Part shown: positions 23,058-34,353 of the stretch, piece after piece | How positions within the stretch are numbered: the stretch's first letter is position 1 | How the letters are laid out: every line of letters starts with the position of its first letter | Origin: Podospora bellae-mahoneyi | Taxonomy: Eukaryota > Ascomycota > Sordariomycetes > Sordariales > Podosporaceae | Assembly (NCBI RefSeq): GCF_035222275.1 | Contig: NC_085886.1 | Span: 372,001 to 436,000 of the forward strand | Direction: 5' to 3' | Length of the DNA stretch: 64,000 nucleotides | The notes under the pieces: model-generated | Told to the model about the DNA's origin: nothing | The model's input: the letters and a program-made list of their open reading frames with translations, nothing else | The model's database searches: none | Translations under genes and position numbers: made by a program

Positions 23058-24856
23058 TTACGCTCTCCTCCCAGTCAAGAGATCCATCTCTTCCGGCCTC
23101 ACCCTCTTGGTCTTCTTGAGCCACTTCCATACCAAGATGTTCACCAGATACACCACAATGCCGATGTAGCTCGTCATAAACTTGTCGATCTGGAACTGGG
23201 GGATGAAGGCCGAGTACCCGCTAAAAATAATAACCAAGATGGTAACCATGAGCGCAATGTAGGAGCCCCATGGCAAGAGAGGGTTGCGGTAAGGCATGAT
23301 CTCTCGTGGGATGCCTTGCACCTTCATGGCTCTGATCATGGAAATGTAGCTAACCAACACGGCGATCCAGTTCAGAGCGCCAAAGACGGTGACGAGCGAG
23401 ACAAAGTATCCAAACACTGTCGTGGCATCCTTGGTGGCGTTCATGAAGCCGAGGGCAATAAAGATGGAGGAGAGGGCTACTGCGGGAATGGGTACACCAC
23501 GCTTGTTGGTGCGCTCCATAATCTCTGGTGCTTGTCTGTCCTTGGCCAGGGCCCAAACAGTGCGTGATGCGAGGTAGATATCCGAGTTAGCGGCACTGAT
23601 CGTGAAGACTAGCAGCATTCCGTTGACGGCATCGGCGAGCTTGTCCACACCGGCACGTTGAGCTGCAACGGTAAAAGGGGAGGCCACTGTTTCTGGTCAG
23701 CTCGGCAATTTCGGCACGTATATGGGCCACAACTTACATCCGCCAATCCTCTCCCTTGTCGCCCTGAGCAACTCGGGACTGTCGTACGGGACGGCCATCC
23801 CGAGGACCAGCACGCCGGCGACGTAGAAGAAGACGATTCTCAGCAAGGTCTGGTTCACAGCCCTCGGCACGTTCTTTCTCGGGTCAGGCGTCTCGCCAAA
23901 GGCCACACCCACCAGCTCAGTGCCCAGATACGCAAAGGTTGCCTGCACGATGCAAGCCCAGACACCCAAGAATCTGCCGGTCGAGCCATGGACGTAGAAG
24001 TAGTCATCCTTCCAGCGCACATTGTACTCAGCAAATGCCCCCGGCTCGGTCCAATACCAAAAGCCTGATCTGAACCCCGAGGGACTGCCGCCCAAAGAGA
24101 GAATGAAGCACATCAGAATCAGCATAATGATGACCAGCGCCTTAGCAAGCGACATCCAAAATTCTGCCTCGCCAAAAAATCGTACGTGGATCAGCTGTTC
24201 CTCGGTGTCAGTCTTTCTCTCATGTCTCTTACTGTCCCAGGACGAGCACTCACATTCAGCAGTATAATCACCACCCCAAACACCACAATCCACACACTGA
24301 CATTTAGATCCTTGACCCAATACTGCAATATAATGCCCGTCGCCGTCAGATTATTCGGCAGCACAATCACGTATTTAAAGAAGTAATTCCACCCCGTCGC
24401 AAACCCCATGGCTGGGTCGACAAACCTCGTCGCATACCCAGAAAACGACTTTTTGTGCGGCAGCCAAGCACCCATTTCACCGAGCGCGACCATGACGATG
24501 TAGACGACGAAGCCCATGAGGACGTAACCGATGAGGAGGGAGCCGGGACCAAACCTTAGTGCTGTGCCAGTGCCGATGATCAGACCAGTGCCAATTGCGC
24601 CTGCGATGGCCATCATGTCTGGGGAATTACTTGTTAGCACTTAAAAATTGGGAGGATAACACAGGAGGAGAAAGAGAGGCATACTGAGTTGTCTAGGCCG
24701 CATCCCGCGATGCAAATCATCCGGGCCCAGCACGCCCTCGTCCACCATGCCGGCTTCCTCGCTGCTGCTGACATCTGGGGCGCCTGGTGCGGTTGCTGGA
24801 GGGGGGGAGTCGGGGTGTTTCTCGTCGAGGGCGCGTTTTCTGAAAAAGGCGGCCAT
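23058..24856 (-). CDS. Amino acid permease (APC superfamily, fungal YAT family)
   Basis: Plasma-membrane proton-coupled amino acid importer. Four exons (24856-24685, 24618-24254, 24194-23738, 23686-23058) give 540 residues with closed phases. The hydrophilic N-terminus of about 55 residues precedes TM1, which starts MMAIAGAIGTGLIIGTGTAL, the hallmark glycine-rich helix of the family. Other family blocks are FGPGSLLIGY, ALGEMGAWLP, GWNYFFKYVIVLPNNLTA, YLGTELVGVAFGET and NSDIYLASRTVWALAKD. About twelve membrane helices are visible. The short soluble C-terminus ends KKTKRVRPEEMDL, a typical tail. Substrate range (general, basic or other) cannot be read from the sequence. The start MAAFFRKRALDE is the only ATG that keeps a normal-length cytosolic tail. 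Confidence 0.94.
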
Positions 24857-25940
24857 GTTGGCGAGGCAGATGCGAGTTCCTTTTCGCCTACTCGTGATGG
24901 TTGTGCAAAGGGACGGGGTGAGGGGAGGGGGAAAAAAAAACAAAAGGACGGAGAGGGTGATAAGAAAGGCAGATAGATTGACGAGGTCGGAATCTCCAAA
25001 GTAATATAATTTTCCTACTGGCTGCTTCCCCGCCTCTCTCTGTCGGGTTTGCCAGATGATTGTGACTTGGTGCGACCTACCTACTTGGACGTGGATTGGG
25101 ATGTATGTATGGCCTCCCCCGCCAATACCCGTCGTCAATGGGCAGGGCTCGGTGTGCCGAAAGGGAAAGAAGGCTCAGATGTGGAAGTAGCATGCACATC
25201 AGGTCACCGGGGCGCCTTGGACCTGACAAGGGCAGGGCAGCCAAAGGGGAGAGACACCGCCAGACCAGATAAGGAAAAGATAGACCAGGGAGGATGTTTC
25301 TCATGTTTTTGGCTGGTGTCCTACTTTCATGGAACGGCCAGGTTTGGTGGGACCCAACCACCATGAGGTCTGGCTGGGTGATAAGATGGGGGTCAGTATC
25401 TCCCTGGCGAGATCATTCCGAATCAAGTCATCCCGAGGGCCGTTGTCGTGAGGGGAGGGGTCTCTGTGGCGTCAGTGTTGCTCGTGAGTTACCTGAGTGT
25501 TACATTCTAGATCAGCCAATGGGAAGCTGTGTCAGCAAGCAAACAGAGCCAAGGGCCTGGGCCGGCGGTAGAATCGCAACCTACAGTGACGATGGTTTGT
25601 CCTCGGTTCCCAATTCAGTCTATCCCTCCGCTCCCCGGCAGTGAACATCACATCGTTGCGGCGCAGCTTGGCGAATCGAAACAAGCTTTGATAGCGCAAG
25701 CTTGGCCAAGATCAAGCTAATGCCCAGAAAAAAAAAAAACGGGCGGGGGGCGTTCGAAGTTCTGGCCAGCCACACAGCCACTTGTAACGCTAGGCCCGGA
25801 AAGGAAGGTAGCTCAACAATCACAGCCGTCATCAACCGACAGATGGGGAGTACAGCATTCCAAAATAGTTTGTTTTACGTCTTGATACAAGACCGAAGGC
25901 ATCTCCAAGCCCAAAATTCTGCTTCAAAATCTTCTCATGG
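24857..25940. other. Permease promoter and intergenic DNA
   Basis: It includes the upstream region of the permease. Open frames here change strand and phase and carry no motif. A poly-A run sits at 25728-25739. No gene is supported. Confidence 0.5.
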
Positions 25941-26315
25941 CTACAGCTGCGGCGCAGTAGCAACCGACAACCGTCGGTGTAGCCGCATGTTCACCTCGGC
26001 GTAGTCAACCTCATCCCCCTTGGCCGTAATCAACCCATATCTGATGAAAGGGTCAACAAAGACGGTTGTAGAGCTGCGCTTGGATTCTCTCCGAAGCAGA
26101 GCCGCCTTGACCTCCTCGGGTGTCAAAAGGTAAAACTCCTTCACCTCATCAATATCGATAGTTTCGAATGGTGAAGTGCCAGCAGTTACTCCGCCAGCAA
26201 CAACCGTGCTATCCAACATACCTATTGGGGCATATGCTGATGATTGTGCTACAACGAGGGACCCGGATCTTGATGACCCTGGTCGTGCCAGTGTACACTT
26301 TTGATTGTTGGCCAT
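25941..26315 (-). CDS. Small protein of unknown function
   Basis: Predicts 124 residues, intronless, from MANNQKCTL. The first 35 residues are Ser/Gly/Ala-rich; the second half looks ordered and charged, with DIDEVKEFYLLTPEEVKAAL, then VFVDPFIRYG and DEVDYAEVNMRLHRR. The codon pattern and amino-acid balance of the second half look like a real protein, but I recognise no family. It has no signal peptide and no membrane segment. It lies beside an AT-rich island with a dead transposon, so it may be a fast-evolving or orphan gene. An upstream exon is possible, since the frame stays open for a further 25 codons. Confidence 0.45.
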   Translation of the reverse strand: MANNQKCTLARPGSSRSGSLVVAQSSAYAPIGMLDSTVVAGGVTAGTSPFETIDIDEVKEFYLLTPEEVKAALLRRESKRSSTTVFVDPFIRYGLITAKGDEVDYAEVNMRLHRRLSVATAPQL

Positions 26316-26974
26316 GACTACTCCCTGATATACTTGCTGAGGTTGAGTGTTTAACTGCTTGTGGGGGAAGGCTAAATGCGCGGGCCTCACAGTATGAAAG
26401 CTGGCGGGAGGCGAGAGTCAAATGGTGCATTTCGGTGCAGTTCAAGCTAGAGACCTCCCTTGGATAAGGCTGGTAAACAGCTGGCACACCGGCTGCGTAA
26501 TTTATGGTTCTCGATGGGATTAAATACTTTCTTTGACCTCTCCCAGCAATGAATTACGCGCTCATTCCTGTGGATTGCTCTGCCGTCGGCCTTTATCTGT
26601 TGAGTTTAGGAACCCGGAGAGTTGATTTTAAATAGCTCATGCAGTAATCTGCCTGCGGGATACAGGTGCCTAAAGAAGGATAGATACATGTATTGAGCAA
26701 TACCTCCCAAGCCCACCATAGCACTGATTACATTACCGAGCCTTGATAGCATCCAGACCGAGCTTTTATGACATTAGGTTCTATCCCAGACCACCTTATC
26801 TGGGCTTCTAGAAGACCCAGTCCAAGCTTTTGAATAGCTTATCCCAGCTCTTATCATTCTTGTTGTGAGGTGAGGCTCCCTGGCATACCAACACATTGGA
26901 AAGGGGTCTGAGAACGTGGATATTGTATCTATGCATCTGGGCATTGAGAATCTGTCACCCGTGATAGTTCGTTT
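26316..26974. other. Intergenic, flank of the AT-rich island
   Basis: There is no gene. Base composition is near even and falls gradually towards the AT-rich block that starts close to 26980. Confidence 0.5.
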
Positions 26975-27965
26975 TTGGCGGAAGTATAGTTTTTTGTAGC
27001 GAGGTAAGGTACTGTATTGCGAATCCCACTTTAGTGTAAGGATTAATTAAATAAGGATTAGTATATAGCTATATTAAAGAATAATTTAGTTAATAATGAC
27101 CTTACCATTAAATAATTTAAAAAGTTTTTATATTAAAGACTTAACTTAAAAGTTTATTAATACCTTGTTTTTTTTTTATTTATAATAACTATAGCTTCTA
27201 TACTACTGACGACTTTATAATCCAATACTATAGAAGTAATATTTACTTTTTTTTTCTTATCGTACTATCACTTTTACGTCCTTTAACCCCTAAATATTGA
27301 TTACTTTTCTAGTGTAAAGAAGGCGTATAAAAGGTCTATAACTATAAACGACGCCCTTATTAATAATATACTTAACGGTGAAGCCGATTTAGTTCGGCTA
27401 TATAGCTGTGCCCGTAAGTAGGGCTTTAGGAAAAAAAATATTATTAGCGGCTAGCGTGGGATAGGATTATGGCCTATATGTAGGCGTAAACCGCTCTCTT
27501 TAAGTCAGGTGGTAATCCTGTGGTGCCGTTGGATCTCTCTTCAAAAACACCTACTTTCCATACCGTGGGGGATTCCCAGGTGGCCAAGAAGGTCAGGGAC
27601 CTACTCAAGAACCATACGCCGGCCGGAAAACGGCTTGCGGCAAGGACTCTCACCAGTACTATACTCACACTGAGATCTGAGGCATCCATCCACAAAGCTG
27701 ATGCGGCAAGGCACCAACAGAACGCCCAGAAGGCCCAGGAAGCAAGAAAAAGGCGCAAGTTGAATAGAGAAGACTCGAATTCCAAGTTTGTGAGGCTCTG
27801 TGAACTGGAAGATGCCTGCATTGAAGGGAGGGTGGTGGAGGAAGAAGTGGTAGCCAAGGAGGATGTGGAGCAGCCAGAGCCAGCCCAGCCTGTGTAGCGC
27901 AGCGCACGTCAAACCAGGCGCAAGCGAGAAGCAGATGCAATATCTGACTCTGACAGTGAATGAGC
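26975..27965 (+). mobile_element. Dead Fot1/pogo-type DNA transposon in an AT-rich island
   Basis: The C-terminal third of a DDE transposase of the Fot1/pogo group (Tc1/mariner superfamily) can be read from about 27295 to 27961. The blocks NIDYFSSVKKAYKR, LVRLYSCARK, GFRKKNIISG and RGIGLWPI match the segment after the last catalytic aspartate. The tail KTPTFHTVGDSQVAKKVRDL and a Lys/Arg-rich coiled segment ending SDSDSE follow. The frame is broken by TAG codons where CAG or TGG is expected (27404, 27433, 27895) and by a shift near 27510. The left part (26980-27440) is extremely AT-rich, as expected from repeat-induced point mutation. The right part (27480-27965) has ordinary composition. The N-terminal two thirds are unreadable or absent, and terminal inverted repeats were not found. 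Confidence 0.75.
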
Positions 27966-28306
27966 TACATTTTAGTATAACTTCCATAGAAATTGACCCA
28001 ATATTGGTCTTGTTGTGGCCAGTGTGAGCATTCAGGGGTAATCTCAACAAGGTTGTGTGGCTGGTGTGGTGGTCGTGGACCAGATCCACATGCGGTCCAT
28101 TTCCTGGTCATCCAACCTATCGTCAGTTATACATTTATATGTTCCAACATATCTAGATCATGAGCCATGACGCCCAGTGTGGAAGAAGTAGATGTATTAC
28201 GTATATAGTATTAGCAGACGATATATACTAGATCCCACTGTCCATGCCCCGAACGGCAACATCCAACAGCTGTCGCGCCCCACCCATCCTTGATGCGTTG
28301 CCCAGT
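27966..28306. other. Intergenic after the transposon remnant
   Basis: This is probably the 3' non-coding end of the element, merging into the 3' region of the gene at 28307. No gene was seen. Confidence 0.45.
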
Positions 28307-29473
28307 CTACACAGCAATGGCCTTGAAGTCATCGACGTAGAAATAGAGATACGGCGTGGCGCCGGAGTTGCGGAAGCGCACCTCGATCTCACCCTGACCC
28401 GTGGCGTCTGTGGTGAATGTGATGCCGGTGGGACGGTAAAAGGCAGCGCTGTTGTAACATTGGTTGGCGCTACCGATGACACTGCCCTTGTACAGGATGT
28501 CAATGCTGGTGCCGGCGTCATAGTTGAGGCAGCGATACAAGAAAGAGAACGCATAAGTGGTTGACGGGCGCCCGACGAAGGTCTCGCGTATGGCGACGTA
28601 TTTGGAACCGGTGCTAGGCGGGTAGGGGCGGATGACAACTTGGCCGCCGGCACAGTAAGAGCCACCTGTCATGCACGGGTTCACGCCGTTCACGATATCA
28701 AGCCTTCCGCCAGTAGAATCCTTTGTATCAGTCCATGGGAGAATGTTGCCGGTCCTCAAGTAGTCCTCGAACCCACCGTTGACGATGATGTTGACGGGGA
28801 TCGTGACGGCTGGGGCGGCGACGGAGACGGTAGCCACCACATTGTCCGTGACAGTCTCAACAACGGTGCTCTGTATTACCATGTAAGTCAACAGACGTCC
28901 GGAGAGAACAACGGGGCGGAAACACGACGAACCTCGGCCTCAACAACGGCAGTAGAAACAGCGGTCTCAAACACGGTCACGGTAGACGCGGTAGCGGTTG
29001 ACAGAATGCAGCTGCAGGCCTTGCTGATGCGATCATCGTTGGACGAACACTGGGAGGCAATGACATCTGTCGGGTTGGGCAAGGCTGGATCAGCTTCGGT
29101 GATGGTGGGAGCTCGCTTCTGGTAGATGGTCGAACGTTCGCTGCCAGTCCTGCATGGGGATGTGTGTGAGCAAAAGATAAGTATTCATGTAATGGAGGAA
29201 GCAGACCACGTACACTGTAAATGTCGCCGTGGTGACAGTGAGTGTCGTTAAGGCCGTCTCGACATTGAGCAGAGTCGATGTGACCGTCTCGACCTCGGTG
29301 ACGGTGGTGGTAGCGGGTTCCAAGGCCAACCAAGAAGAGCAGAACGACTCTCCGAACGCAGGGTCGGCAGCAATAGCACCCAAGCACTTGTTGGAGCCGC
29401 ACTTGTTGGTACAAGCCGCGTTAGACACGCCGGCCAGAACGCCGGCGCTGATGCAGAGCAACCAAGACCTCAT
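28307..29473 (-). CDS. Secreted wall-associated protein with CBM-like C-terminal domain
   Basis: Three exons (29473-29214, 29149-28933, 28870-28307) give 346 residues; phases close. Residues 1-19 (MRSWLLCISAGVLAGVSNA) are a signal peptide. A short cysteine-containing segment (CTNKCGSNKCLGAI...FCSSW) is followed by Thr/Val-rich stretches (residues 50-95 and about 135-190) that look like O-glycosylated stalks. A second Cys cluster (SQCSSNDDRISKACSCI) lies between them. The last 150 residues form a beta-rich domain starting NIIVNGGFEDYL and ending YFYVDDFKAIAV. That is the pattern of a galactose-binding-like or carbohydrate-binding jelly roll common in fungal surface proteins. No catalytic residues and no GPI signal were seen. 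The likely place is the cell wall or outside the cell; the ligand is unknown. Confidence 0.85.
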
Positions 29474-32400
29474 ATCGACTGTCCAACAACCCGAGGTAGT
29501 TAGGTTGATGTTGTTGTTTGAAAACGAATGTAATTGTTCAAGAAGAACTACGAAACAGAGGGCCAAAAAGGAGTGACGCGGAGAGGAACTCTGGAGGAGA
29601 AAGGACAAGAAAACAAAAACATGATGGACTTTTCGCCACTTTTTAATCAAGCATCAATGCCTGCTCTCTTTCATGCAGTTTCAAATGCACTATTGGGGGG
29701 CTTAAAATTTGATGGATCTATTTGAGCCGCACTATTGACGTCCTGGCTGTAAACAGTCATGCTCCGACAGCCGCTCAACACGTGCCACCCCGGGATCAAG
29801 CTGAAAACCCCCTGAGATTTTGATCGGTCTGGATCGTGACAGGGATCCGAACCTGGAGTGTCCCATCATCCGACCAGTCGGAACCGAGACCCACCCACTC
29901 CACCGGGCCAGCCAGCCACCGCATCGACATTGGACCTTTTTTTGTGCATCACAAAAATGGCATTTGCGCTCTGTCAATTCAGCCAGCAGTCTTGGCTGAG
30001 ATTTCTGTGTTGTTGGAATCTCGGGCCTCTTCCATCCTCCCCTGGCCGTGCACCAAATCCCCTCACATCCGCAAAAGCAGGCGCCTCATGTCAAAGTTGG
30101 GCCCACAAAATCTTGGAGGAAGCTCCAGGGGACAGGCTCCCACTGTGGCGGCGATGTTTATCCTGGTTTCTGTCTCGGCTTGGACGAAACAAGGTGGGGG
30201 GCGGGCGGGAGGTCACCGAGCTCAGATTGCTGAAGAATTTGCATGTATCTCTCTGCCAATAGGCCGTGGAGACGGACTTACCGGCGATACATTTTTAGGG
30301 GACTCCGGGATGGGTGTCTGGGAGCCTGAGAAGCATGTTTTCCGACACTTTCTTTGCCAAGGTTGGCGAGAGGATTGTAGTCAGATTCCAAGATGAAAGG
30401 TTCAAAAGCAGATACATCGTGAACGTTGCTTGCCGGGGATTGGAAGACGCGGGCGGTACCTTGCGTAATTCGGACCAAAGAGAAATATACCAGGCAGGTT
30501 AACTTGGGGAATGACAGAGATAAACAATGGCGGCCATACCTTTGAAATCCGGTTCTGATGGCTTTGCGGATGGTAGTTAAGGTACCTCCATTTACTTTCT
30601 CAAGCATACTGTCGTTGTTTTTGGGTTCGATGTTGAGGCTGAGTTGAACAGGAAGAATGGTTACAGGGAGTTCTCCCGCGAAGTGAAGGAAAAGCTGGTA
30701 CGGATAGGTAGGTAGGTAGCTATATCCGACTTTAGCTCCGGGTCACAGGTTCAGTCATCTGATCTTCCGGCATGTATACACTCTTGTTGTGCAGCTACCC
30801 ACCCTGCTCTTTTGCTGTCTTAGCCCAGCCTCAAAGCAGAGAGCGGCATTTCTTTACTCTGGTCTTGGATGAGACTACAAAGAGCATTACAGCCTCTTGC
30901 TGTTGTGGCTATTGTCCATCTCATGTTCGTGACATTTGTTTGCTTTTTATACAGCCTTCTCTTTGTCGAACATTGGGGGGATATACCCCTGGTGGTTGCT
31001 GGGCCAACGCTCCACGAACAACACCGCGCCAAGCCGCCACCTCTTGTCCAAACTTAGATTAAGATATGAGGAAAAGAATAAATAATAGGGTTGAAGTAAA
31101 GAATGTATTCTTATCGGTTATCTATTACAACTTCCCGCCCATGTACTAGTCGTCCACATTTAACCCCTGTTTCCTGGACTGGGCACGTGGGGAACGTGGA
31201 GCTTCAGAACCGGAGCGCTATTGGATGGCACTGTAACTATGGTGGGTGGTGATGAAACAGGAAACTTCGAACTGTTAGCTCTTATCCCATCCGCAAACAT
31301 CTCATAATGGGAACAAAAAGATAAGGTTGGTACGTACCGGCTTCTCGTCTCGCGACTATCACTGATGGTGAGGAACGTCCCCAGCGACAACACCCTTGAA
31401 GACTAGAACTGATTCAATGCGAACCGTCCCCGGGGCGAAACCGCAAGACAGGCGTCTTTGAGAGGGCCTCCCTCAAAGATAATGAAGACGGGGTGCGACT
31501 TCCCAACTTCCAGGGCCAGACTCCGTCAATTGAACACAGGTAATCCAATCCGGGTCATCACTTGTGAGAGCGTGCATGGCGGTTTTGTTGTACATAGCCG
31601 TTAGCTTGCCATGCAGGACCCGCGAGCCGGTAATTCTCGTGGATCTGCTGTATGTGGTGATGGGATGAACTGCAATAATGGCTGGCATCCCGTTCCGAGC
31701 GCGGCTTAGTCGCTCATCTATCCGATATGCCGGTCCACGCTCCTCGCCGAAGTAGGAATTGGGGGCCAGTTCGGTATCGTTCTCGTATTGTGCTATGTCA
31801 CGCACAAACCGCAGAGCCATGACAGAAAGAGCGCAACAGGCTGATGGTACGTTGCCATCGTTTTTACGACGGTGCTGAAACCCGCACTAGGAGGCTTGGG
31901 CAATTCTGCAACCCTAGGCTGCGGACAATAGCGACATTCAGTCCTTGTGCCCATGAGGTGCCGTCTCTGGCAGCCTTCCAAAGGTCAGGCGACATTCTTC
32001 TCAGTCCCCCAGCCATAAGATCGCGGTGGTAATGGCAGGCTGCGAGAAGCTCCCAGACACAATTGTGGAAAGTGTGATAGAAGATTCTTCCGGCAATGAG
32101 CTGAGAGCGGTAAGTCCCATTGGGCACTCTGTCCACAATGCTTGGATCTTCATGACGTGGAAGAGTCAATGGTCAGTCGGGTTCGAACAGAAGTCCGGGG
32201 AGCTTGGCTGCCAACTCGCTGAGGAGTGTCTCGGACGGGGCGGACATGGTGCTGACGAGCAAGTCAACAGTTAACTCAGATCGGTTCGAGGGTAACGATG
32301 GAAGGTTGTACTTACGAGATGCATAACCTGGAAGTGGTGGAAATTCGAGGTAGCCTGTTCTAATCGAAGATGGGTGCCGAGGCCGATTTCCAGTCTCGTG

Positions 32401-32842
32401 GTTGTCGCAGAGGTAGGTGTTGGGGGGGAGTTAGAAAAAGTGCCAGACTGTATCGACTGCGAGCTCCCACTGACAGATTGCTCAGCAGCACTGACCGCAC
32501 TAGGGCACTGTCCTCAATTTTGAAGCCCACAAAATTTGAAATCTGAAAAGGCCTGCTGGGATAGAAGTCACTGTGCATTTTAACAAGTCGCAGTCAGGTA
32601 AGTCGTGTTGGCAGGAGCGTGGTTGGGCCAAACACCACCACCAAAACACATGTTTCAGCTGATAAGAACCCTTTACAAGTGGTTGGTTTACTTTAACTTA
32701 GTAATGGTACCTCTTGGGCATGCATTCAACTGTGACCTCGGTGGAAAGGCTGGCGAATTGGCACTGCCAGGGCAGCTGGGAGCAGGACCATAAACCTTGA
32801 TAGCTGGAAAGCCCGCTCCAACATCCAACAAATTGGAGAGCC
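29474..32842. other. Gene desert
   Basis: No gene can be modelled with confidence. Two minus-strand frames, 32169-31864 and 31820-31473, lie in tandem and have a fairly protein-like composition (for instance FYHTFHNCVWELLAACHYH). No splice pair joins them cleanly, and neither has a usable start or a motif. They could be a decayed gene. AGGTAGGTAGGT at 30707 is a common fungal intergenic motif. Confidence 0.45.
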
Positions 32843-33045
32843 CTTCTCATGGTTCAGTGGTAAGTGGGAGCACATGCAGGTGCCCGCGCTAGTGCTTTCT
32901 TGTTCGTTCGAGAGTTTGAAACTTGGAGTCTGCGCTGCTTTTACATGCTATCTAGTGTGTACGAGTGGAAGCTGGCGTTAGGGAGTTGCCCCCCCTAGCT
33001 TCCCACTTACCTCGGATATTCCAGGTTCAAATCCTGGGGTGAAGC
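32843..33045 (+). pseudogene. tRNA-like sequence split by an inverted repeat
   Basis: The left end reads CTTCTCATGGTTCAGTGGTAAG, an acceptor strand plus A-box-like D arm. The right end, 33021-33037, is a perfect T arm: CCAGG stem, TTCAAAT loop, CCTGG stem. GGTGAAG then follows, which pairs with five of seven bases of the left acceptor strand. Between them are about 150 bases bounded by an inverted repeat, GGTAAGTGGGAGC (32859-32871) and GCTTCCCACTTACC (32998-33011). No anticodon arm can be identified. It is either a tRNA pseudogene interrupted by a short inverted-repeat insertion, or two unrelated tRNA fragments. Confidence 0.35.
32859..33011. repeat. Inverted repeat pair, 126-bp spacer
   Basis: The arms 32859-32871 and 32998-33011 are complementary over 11 unbroken bases, with two more after a one-base bulge. 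The spacer has no coding content. The arms coincide with the borders of the insert in the tRNA-like sequence, which suggests a small non-autonomous insertion. Confidence 0.5.
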
Positions 33046-33744
33046 ATCAAGTCCTTGTTCTCCTTCATTTTTCCGTTTTTGTTTTTGTTTCCTTTTGTGT
33101 CACTCCTAGTTAAGGTACACAGGAAATTATCATTAAAATAGTTTCAAGATGATACCAAAATAACCTCATGGTGTGGCAGAGGCATGCTCTACCCTGGTGT
33201 TTTTGTGTCAACTATCTCCTACACCTCGATATTACAAGCTTATTTATCTGCTTTACTTGATAATACCTAGGGTATGTATTTTATTTATGTATTAATAGAT
33301 AATTCTTCCTTATAGTTAAACTCTTGTGACTACGTGCATATACACACATTCGAGAGCATCTTGCAAAGGTCACTCAATTCTCACACTTGGCTGATTGGAT
33401 ACTTCACAGTTCTTGTCGACATTGGTACCATTCAAAGGCGCGTTAAGATTACAAAAAATATCCTAGTAAAACATTTTGCCAGCCTCTGCTTTTTCCAGAC
33501 CCTACGGAGCACGAGGACCGGCTAGAACATCGATAGCCTGACACGACTTCTCTCCTTCATCGCTTGCACTCACCGACTACCTACTTCACACACGACTCGG
33601 GTATCATCAACACCAAAAGCCAAATAACAAAGAAAGCACCTATGTCCCAAGCCAACTCAGCGGGAGCTCGATCAGAATCGAGACCAAGACAACCCACCCA
33701 CCAGTTTCGATCACCGCCCCTCTCCTCTACTCCCCATTCGGCAC
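33046..33744. other. Intergenic
   Basis: T-rich after 33050 and mildly AT-rich at 33230-33310. C/A-rich near 33560-33740, where the 3' region of the gene at 33745 must lie. No gene was seen. Confidence 0.5.
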
Positions 33745-34353
33745 CTAAGCCTGGGCCGTGATGACAGTAGTCGTCGCCCCCTTCACCACTTCCGCATCCT
33801 CCTTCTTCACACCGTCCTTCTCCTCGTCATCCTTCTTGGTCGCCGTCTCCTCCCCCTCCGGCACAGCCTCCAGCTTGGTCTTCTTCGCCTTCTTCTTCTT
33901 GTCCTTCTTGTCGGCCGCGCCCTCCTCACCCTCAGCGTCGCTTCCCTCGGCGTCGGCCTTCTTATCGGCCCTCTTGAGACTGCTGAGGCACCCAAACAGG
34001 GACTTGAAGATGGCGGCGACCTTCTTGAGGGGGTTCTTCTTCTTGTCTTTGGTGGACGAAGCAGAGGATGAGGAAGAGGATGACGAGCTGGAGTTTTCCT
34101 CGTCGTTGTCAGATTTCTTGGCCTTCTTCTCCTTCTTGGCCTTCTTCTTGTCGTCGGCCTTGGTCTCCTCGGTGGCGCCGGCCTCCTCGGGTGTGGTGGC
34201 GGCGACGGCAGCGTCAGCAGTGGGGGCGGTGGTGGTCTCCTCCGTGGCAGCAGCAGCGGGCTTGGGCTCCTCAATGGCGGGAGCGGCGGTGGCAGCAGGA
34301 GGGACAGCGACACCATCGAGCTTGAGCTCGAGCTTCTGTTGTTCTTCGGCCAT
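33745..34353 (-). CDS. Lys/Ala/Ser-rich low-complexity protein
   Basis: Predicts 202 residues, intronless, starting MAEEQQKLELKLDG, with a clear ATG after AAAA. The chain is an alternation of Ala/Thr/Glu-rich and Lys-rich segments with a run of about ten serines near residue 90. One ordered piece lies near residues 105-130: KKNPLKKVAAIFKSLFGCLSSLKR, a short amphipathic helix with one cysteine. It is probably intrinsically disordered. Related low-complexity proteins with a single conserved helix are common in Sordariomycetes, but I recognise no named family. The opposite strand is also open over this length because of the simple composition. The ATG context and the ordered middle segment favour the minus strand. 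Confidence 0.65.
   Translation of the reverse strand: MAEEQQKLELKLDGVAVPPAATAAPAIEEPKPAAAATEETTTAPTADAAVAATTPEEAGATEETKADDKKKAKKEKKAKKSDNDEENSSSSSSSSSSASSTKDKKKNPLKKVAAIFKSLFGCLSSLKRADKKADAEGSDAEGEEGAADKKDKKKKAKKTKLEAVPEGEETATKKDDEEKDGVKKEDAEVVKGATTTVITAQA

Noticed and set aside
29836-30396. 186-codon plus-strand frame in the gene desert
   Set aside because: No motif and no transcript-like signals. Overlapping frames are similar.
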